Shown here: positions 23,086 to 26,845 of the stretch, piece by piece | Position numbering within the stretch: position 1 is the first letter of the stretch | Layout: each line of letters opens with the position of its first letter | NCBI GenBank assembly: GCA_024195585.1 | Contig: SWBL01000501.1 | Coordinates: 1 to 26,845, forward strand | Direction: 5' to 3' | Source of the DNA: Aureobasidium sp. EXF-3400 | Lineage: Eukaryota > Ascomycota > Dothideomycetes > Dothideales > Saccotheciaceae | DNA: 26,845 nucleotides | Notes under the pieces: model-generated | Seen by the model: only the letters and a program-made list of their open reading frames with translations | Database searches by the model: none | Told to the model about the DNA's origin: nothing | Program-made: the position numbers and the translations under genes

Positions 23086-24610
23086 CTAGAGTGCTTCGAA
23101 GATCACTCTAGCATTGTTCGGACGATTGCTTTCTCACCCAACGGCCGGCTAGTAGCCTCCGCTTCTGATGGTGTGACAGTCAAATTGTGGGATATTACGA
23201 ACGGCACAGCCTATAAGACGCTCAAGGGTCACTCAGCAAGCGTCAGCACAGTTAAACTTTCGCCCGTGGACGGCACGCGCATGATCTCTGGGTCACGCGA
23301 TGCAACAGTCATAGTGTGGGACGTGTTGTCTGGACATATATACAAGGCTCTCAGGGGTCACACGGACGCTGTCACTAAAGTAGTCTTCTCGCCCGATGGC
23401 AAGCTAGTGGCTTCTGCATCGGACGACGAGACAGTCGGAATATGGAACGTAGAACATGGGCGAGCGGTTGCCATGCTTGAGGGTCATGAGGATTGTGTGA
23501 CCGCGGTGACTCTTTCGCCTGATGGCAAGCTACTAGCCTCTGCCTCGGAAGATATGACGATCAGGCTGTAGACCAAACAGCAAGAGCCTTCTCATTTCAC
23601 TCTTATAGGTCATCTTCACACCATCACTGCGATTGCATTCTCGCGTTGCAGGAAGCTTATTGCCTCTGCATCAGCTGATAAAACGATCAGGCTGTGGGAT
23701 TCAGCAACAGGGTCTTCTCTCATGACGCTCGAGGGTCATCTTAAGTGTGTCAACACGGTTGCATTTTCGCCTGCAGATAGTGCGTTGATAGTTTCTGCAT
23801 CGAACGATGGGACGGTCAGGCTCTGGAATGTAGCGACAAAAACTACTGCCACAAACACAGAGGACCATCAGGATCTAGTGGACACCATCATCTTCTCGCA
23901 CGATGGCAAGCGAATTACCTCTGCATCGCGGGAATACACCCTCAAGCTATGGAATGGCGAGACAGGGGCAGCACACAGAACCCTCGAAGGCCATATAGCT
24001 ACTCTAAATGCGGTCATTTTCTCACCTGATGGTAAGCTACTAGCTTCCGCGTCAGACGATATGACGAACAGGCTGTGGGATGTGCCCTCTGGACAAGTAC
24101 GTAGAACTCTTGATGGTCGTAGCCGCGACGTCACCGCGACTGCTTTCTCGCAAAACGGCAAGCTCGTCGCCTCTGCCGCAGGAGATAGCACAGTGAGGCT
24201 GTGGAACATAGCCGGAATCGAAGCTGTCATGACTCTCAAGGGTCATTACGGCTCTGTGACTGCAGTGGTCTTCTCGCCGGGCAACAACCCAGTAGCCTCT
24301 GCATCGTATGATATGACAGTCAGACTATGGGACGCAGTATCTGGGCATGTATACAGCACTCTTGATGGCCATTGCGGCACTGTGACTGCAGTGGCCTTCT
24401 CACCAGACAGCAAGCTAGTGGCCTCGGCATCGAGTGACAAGACAGTTAGGCTATGGGACATGAGCTCTGGACAAGCACCAATCACTCTGGAAGGTCATAC
24501 AAATGCTGTCGAGGCTGTAGCCTTTTCGCCAAACGGCAAGCTGGTGGCCTCGGCATCGATGGACGAGATCATCAAAGTCTGGGACCTTGACAACAAGTGT
24601 GCTCTTGCGA
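23086..24610 (+). repeat. Twelve WD40 repeats, 126-bp period
   Basis: Each repeat follows the pattern TLxGHxxxVxxVxFSPDGKLVASASxDxTVRLWD. All twelve are recognisable; the fourth carries the stop codon in place of the Trp of its final LWD, and the seventh and ninth have lost the GH pair (EDHQD and DGRSR). Repeats differ from each other at many positions, unlike the nearly identical repeats of active HET genes. Confidence 0.88.
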
Positions 24611-24737
24611 ACATCCAGGTTACTGGACTTGTGACTTCGCTTTCCGGCACCGACTTCATCAGATTAACCCCACACTGTCTCTAGGCGCTCCAGCTCGGCT
24701 GGATAGAAAGTCACAAAAGACACACAAAAGACAGAAG

Positions 24738-25770
24738 GACACCAGCTGTGAGGGGACCGTTGCTGAGATAATCGGAACATCACTTTGCGATCTCTCCATT
24801 CGCTGCCTTATCGTTGACTTGATATGAAACCAGTTCAGGAGCATTCACAGGGATACCGTACAACAGATAATCCTTTATCGACTGATGGACGAGCTCTACC
24901 CGCTTTCCAGCTGCAGAATCCGACTCTATAGGCAAATGTCCGCAGCCCCGCAGCTTTTGGTCTGATCGTGCGTCAGACGCTCGCAGCTGAGGCCCAGATC
25001 TTCGTCTGGCAAGATGCCTATGGCCGTGCCAAACTCGGGTATCGTTAGTGGGCGTATAGCCGACACGACCCATCGTAGAACTTTGGTCCCAATGGACCGC
25101 TCTTTGAGCGGTATCTGGCGCAGCAAGTGACGATACAATCTGTCCAGTCCTGATGGAAAACTGTCTAAATTCGCCTTGACTCTGCTACGAGTGACTCCCT
25201 CAAGCTCTTTGGCAACAATACCTGTTCAAAGGAATGTTCCTTCTGCCCGTTGATGGGAAGTGCGTTCGACAAGTGACCTTAGCAGAGGGGGATAGCTCTC
25301 GATCATGGCTAGCTCATTGACTTACACCTCGATGAACTTGTTAATGTCACTAGAGACCTCACTTTCTGCATCTGGGTCCGATGGAATGCGTCGAACTTCT
25401 GACAGTTCTCGCGCAATGTAATCAGGCCGCTCGCGGCTGACAACGATTAATTTCAGGCCATGCGTCGAAGCGAAGCCACTATCGAAGTCGATCGGAAACA
25501 GTTCTCTAAGCCTCTTCAGAAGGATCTTTAACGAGGTCTCATTGCACTCGTGCAGTCCATCTATGACGCAATACACAGTGCCGAGTGAGGTGTCACGCAC
25601 CATGGCTTCGAAACAGGCCCAAAGCGATCCAATTGAAGATTCGGTGAAAAGAAGTTCCTTTTGCAATTGGAAGGTTGAAATTATGTGTTTGGACAATCTC
25701 TGGCAGTCCGGGCCAACTAAGTGCATCGCTGTATGATTGTCACTGCATTGCAGCAAGCCACCTTGATGCA
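24738..25770 (-). pseudogene. Second NACHT relic, inverted relative to the NLR
   Basis: On the minus strand, 25760-25322 encodes the middle of a NACHT domain: a helical part (SKHIISTFQLQKELLF), Walker B-like VYCVIDGLHEC, and LKLIVVSRERPDYIARELS. It continues after TAA (25322) and TGA (25226-25228, where the plus-strand paralog has Trp in GTFLW) through LRWVVSAIRPLTIPEFG, then shifts frame near 24945 and reads VELVHQSIKDYLL. It ends after another TGA at 24780, with family-like residues to about 24738. The second acidic residue of Walker B is His (DGLHEC) instead of Asp. No Walker A and no WD40 repeats are visible, so both ends are missing. It lies tail-to-tail with the plus-strand NLR, about 55 bp apart, and is a diverged paralog of it. 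Confidence 0.75.
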
Positions 25771-25952
25771 AACCTACCGCGAACGGCCCCGTTGTATCCC
25801 ACGATTCGGCAGAGTGATGGGGAATATATCTCAGCCTGGACACGGGTGTTTCGGCTTTCCAAGCACCGAACCTTCAAGAATCTTGGAGATGGTGGCACCA
25901 TGATGTTTACCAATGGAAGCATGTTTAGAGACACGACGAGCGCACCCTCCAA

Positions 25953-26503
25953 ATTTTCTCCTGCGTCCTCCTGAGTCAGCAGGCTTCTAAGTCGGGACTA
26001 GCGCTTACTCTTGGCAGAAATCCAAGACCAATAAAGGCCACGTCACTCGCTGCAGGCGTTCACCATATGCTTCTTTAGTATCTAAGAAATCATGCAGAGC
26101 TAACGAAGGTCAGAAGCGCATCTGATGGTACAACACCAACGCGAACAACGCTCTAATAGGCCCTGTTGCAGATATGATAACAAATAAACAATCGAAGGGC
26201 CAATGAGAGACTCCTATCTGGTGGACCACGTTCGATGCCTTGCGTTCGTTTGTTTCGTGACCGCCTACTTCATCGCAGCTCGGGATACCCTTGTTCGGAC
26301 CTCGGCAGCTTTCTAGGCATAAAATGGATGGTACGAGGCATACACTGTACATGCTAGAATGGAATGCTGCTAGGCTATTTAGGTGCGTCCAGCCTTTGGA
26401 TTACCTTTAGAATCTTATCAAAGTGCTCTGTGGTCATTGTATCTCGCCCTCTAATGTCCTTCTCTGGATGATGTCCCAATCACAAGCATATACAACGACG
26501 ACC
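25953..26503. other. No gene seen
   Basis: No frame here can be supported on either strand. The stretch separates the NACHT relic from the possible gene start at 26504. Confidence 0.35.
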
Positions 26504-26845
26504 ATGGCTGAGTCAACAATTCTTATACGCACCCGTAAGTGTTCAGAAAAATCTTGCAAATCTGTATGTTCTCTAAGGTGGCTGACGGACTCCGCTTTGT
26601 CAGAGGATGGAATGGTCCAAATTACCTACAATGCTGGCGAGACGGTTGGAATCTACGCCTCAGACTCGAACAATGTACGGGATATCCAGCCGGCGTGCAA
26701 AGGTTCTCCTACAATGGGATGATTGTCGCGGACACAACGCCGCTTCAGGATTTTGGACGAGATTCAGCAGTTCTGACACTCGGTCGTGTGGACACAACTT
26801 CCTCAAAGGCTCCAGACCAGGTCCAGTATAAGCATTCCTACCGCA
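26504..26845 (+). CDS. Possible start of an unrecognised gene, 3' partial
   Basis: ATG at 26504 has a good context (GACGACCATGGCT). Ten codons later comes a strong GTAAGT donor (26535). A GGCTGACGG branch-like site and TTTGTCAG (26603) make a 69-nt intron possible, after which the frame reads QDGMVQITYNAGETVGIYAS and stops at 26722. Another frame stays open through 26578-26845 and ends at the window edge in gene-like sequence (SYNGMIVADTTPLQDFG), so a further intron or a different join is possible. Nothing is recognised; the window ends before the gene can be judged. Confidence 0.3.

Larger units (their letters stand above)
21091..24684 (+). pseudogene. NACHT-WD40 NLR-like STAND protein, broken by several lesions
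   Basis: STAND proteins of this type are fungal signalling NTPases; relatives such as HET-D/HET-E control non-self recognition and cell death. From ATG 21091 the frame reads to a linker typical of the family (DRRSFIDKKGSRVSGTCQWI), the Walker A PGKGKT at about 21418, Walker B IYCIIDGLDEC at about 21725-21760, LIIVSREWPD, a winged-helix-like part and an IHQSAKD motif. An intron at 22814-22875 (GTGCGT, CTGAT, CTCAG) separates this from 12 WD40 repeats of about 42 residues (23086-24610). Lesions are TAA 21229, TAG 21577, a frameshift near 21655, a 13-bp duplication at 21830-21855, a 1-bp-type frameshift near 22647 and TAG 23569. Apart from that last TAG, the WD40 half is open. The N-terminal effector domain, if any, was not identified. 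Annotation tools may split it into three or four genes. Confidence 0.87.

Noticed and set aside
24246..24485. Minus-strand ORFs antisense to the WD40 repeats
   Set aside because: They repeat with the same 126-bp period as the WD40 units and are shadows of the sense coding pattern.
1..26845. CRISPR array, bacterial operon, insertion sequence or phage features
   Set aside because: No regularly spaced direct repeats or bacterial signals. Introns and protein families are fungal throughout.

Overview
The window looks like genomic DNA of a filamentous ascomycete, probably a Dothideomycete (the class is an inference). Four things point there. Its genes are interrupted by short introns of 47-79 nt with GT..AG ends and CTGAC/CTAAT-type branch sites. 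It carries a Dal5-type MFS transporter, a class A flavoprotein monooxygenase, a fungal rhodopsin-domain membrane protein and NACHT-WD40 NLR-like (STAND) genes. Its duplicated sequences differ mainly by transitions and contain TpA-type stop codons, as repeat-induced point mutation (RIP) would leave. Intergenic spaces are long and mostly uninformative.

Layout. 1-4558 (+): a very large, unrecognised, probably nuclear protein with an N-terminal coiled-coil part and a long disordered basic/acidic tail; its 5' end lies outside the window. 4559-8013: gene-poor DNA with a minus-strand relic of a small secreted cysteine-rich protein (about 6431-6948), part of which recurs at 16061-16257. 8014-9222 (+): a Dal5/allantoate-permease-type MFS transporter in four exons, missing its C-terminal third. 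10241-11539 (+): an apparently intact FAD monooxygenase in three exons. 12748-13933 (+): an apparently intact seven-helix rhodopsin-domain protein in four exons. 13934-17042: mostly non-coding, with microsatellites and the second copy of the secreted-protein repeat. 17043-17850 (-): an unrecognised but gene-like ORF of about 220 codons; its 5' side runs into a cluster of TGAGGCCTCA palindromes (17838-18143). 18144-21090: no convincing gene, partly TpA-rich. 21091-24684 (+): a NACHT-WD40 NLR with 12 WD40 repeats, broken by three nonsense codons and three frameshifts, one of them an exact 13-bp tandem duplication. 24738-25770 (-): a second NACHT relic, tail-to-tail with the first. A possible new gene starts at 26504.

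How the parts relate. The transporter and monooxygenase have the same orientation and could be the remains of a small catabolic or secondary-metabolite locus, but no core biosynthetic enzyme is visible. The right half is best read as a decayed accessory region: two NLR relics (a class used in fungal non-self recognition), duplicated secreted-protein relics and palindromic repeats. The most interesting signals are the ordered decay history of the NLR, the palindrome cluster beside the unknown gene, and the internal 81-residue duplication in the large left-edge protein.
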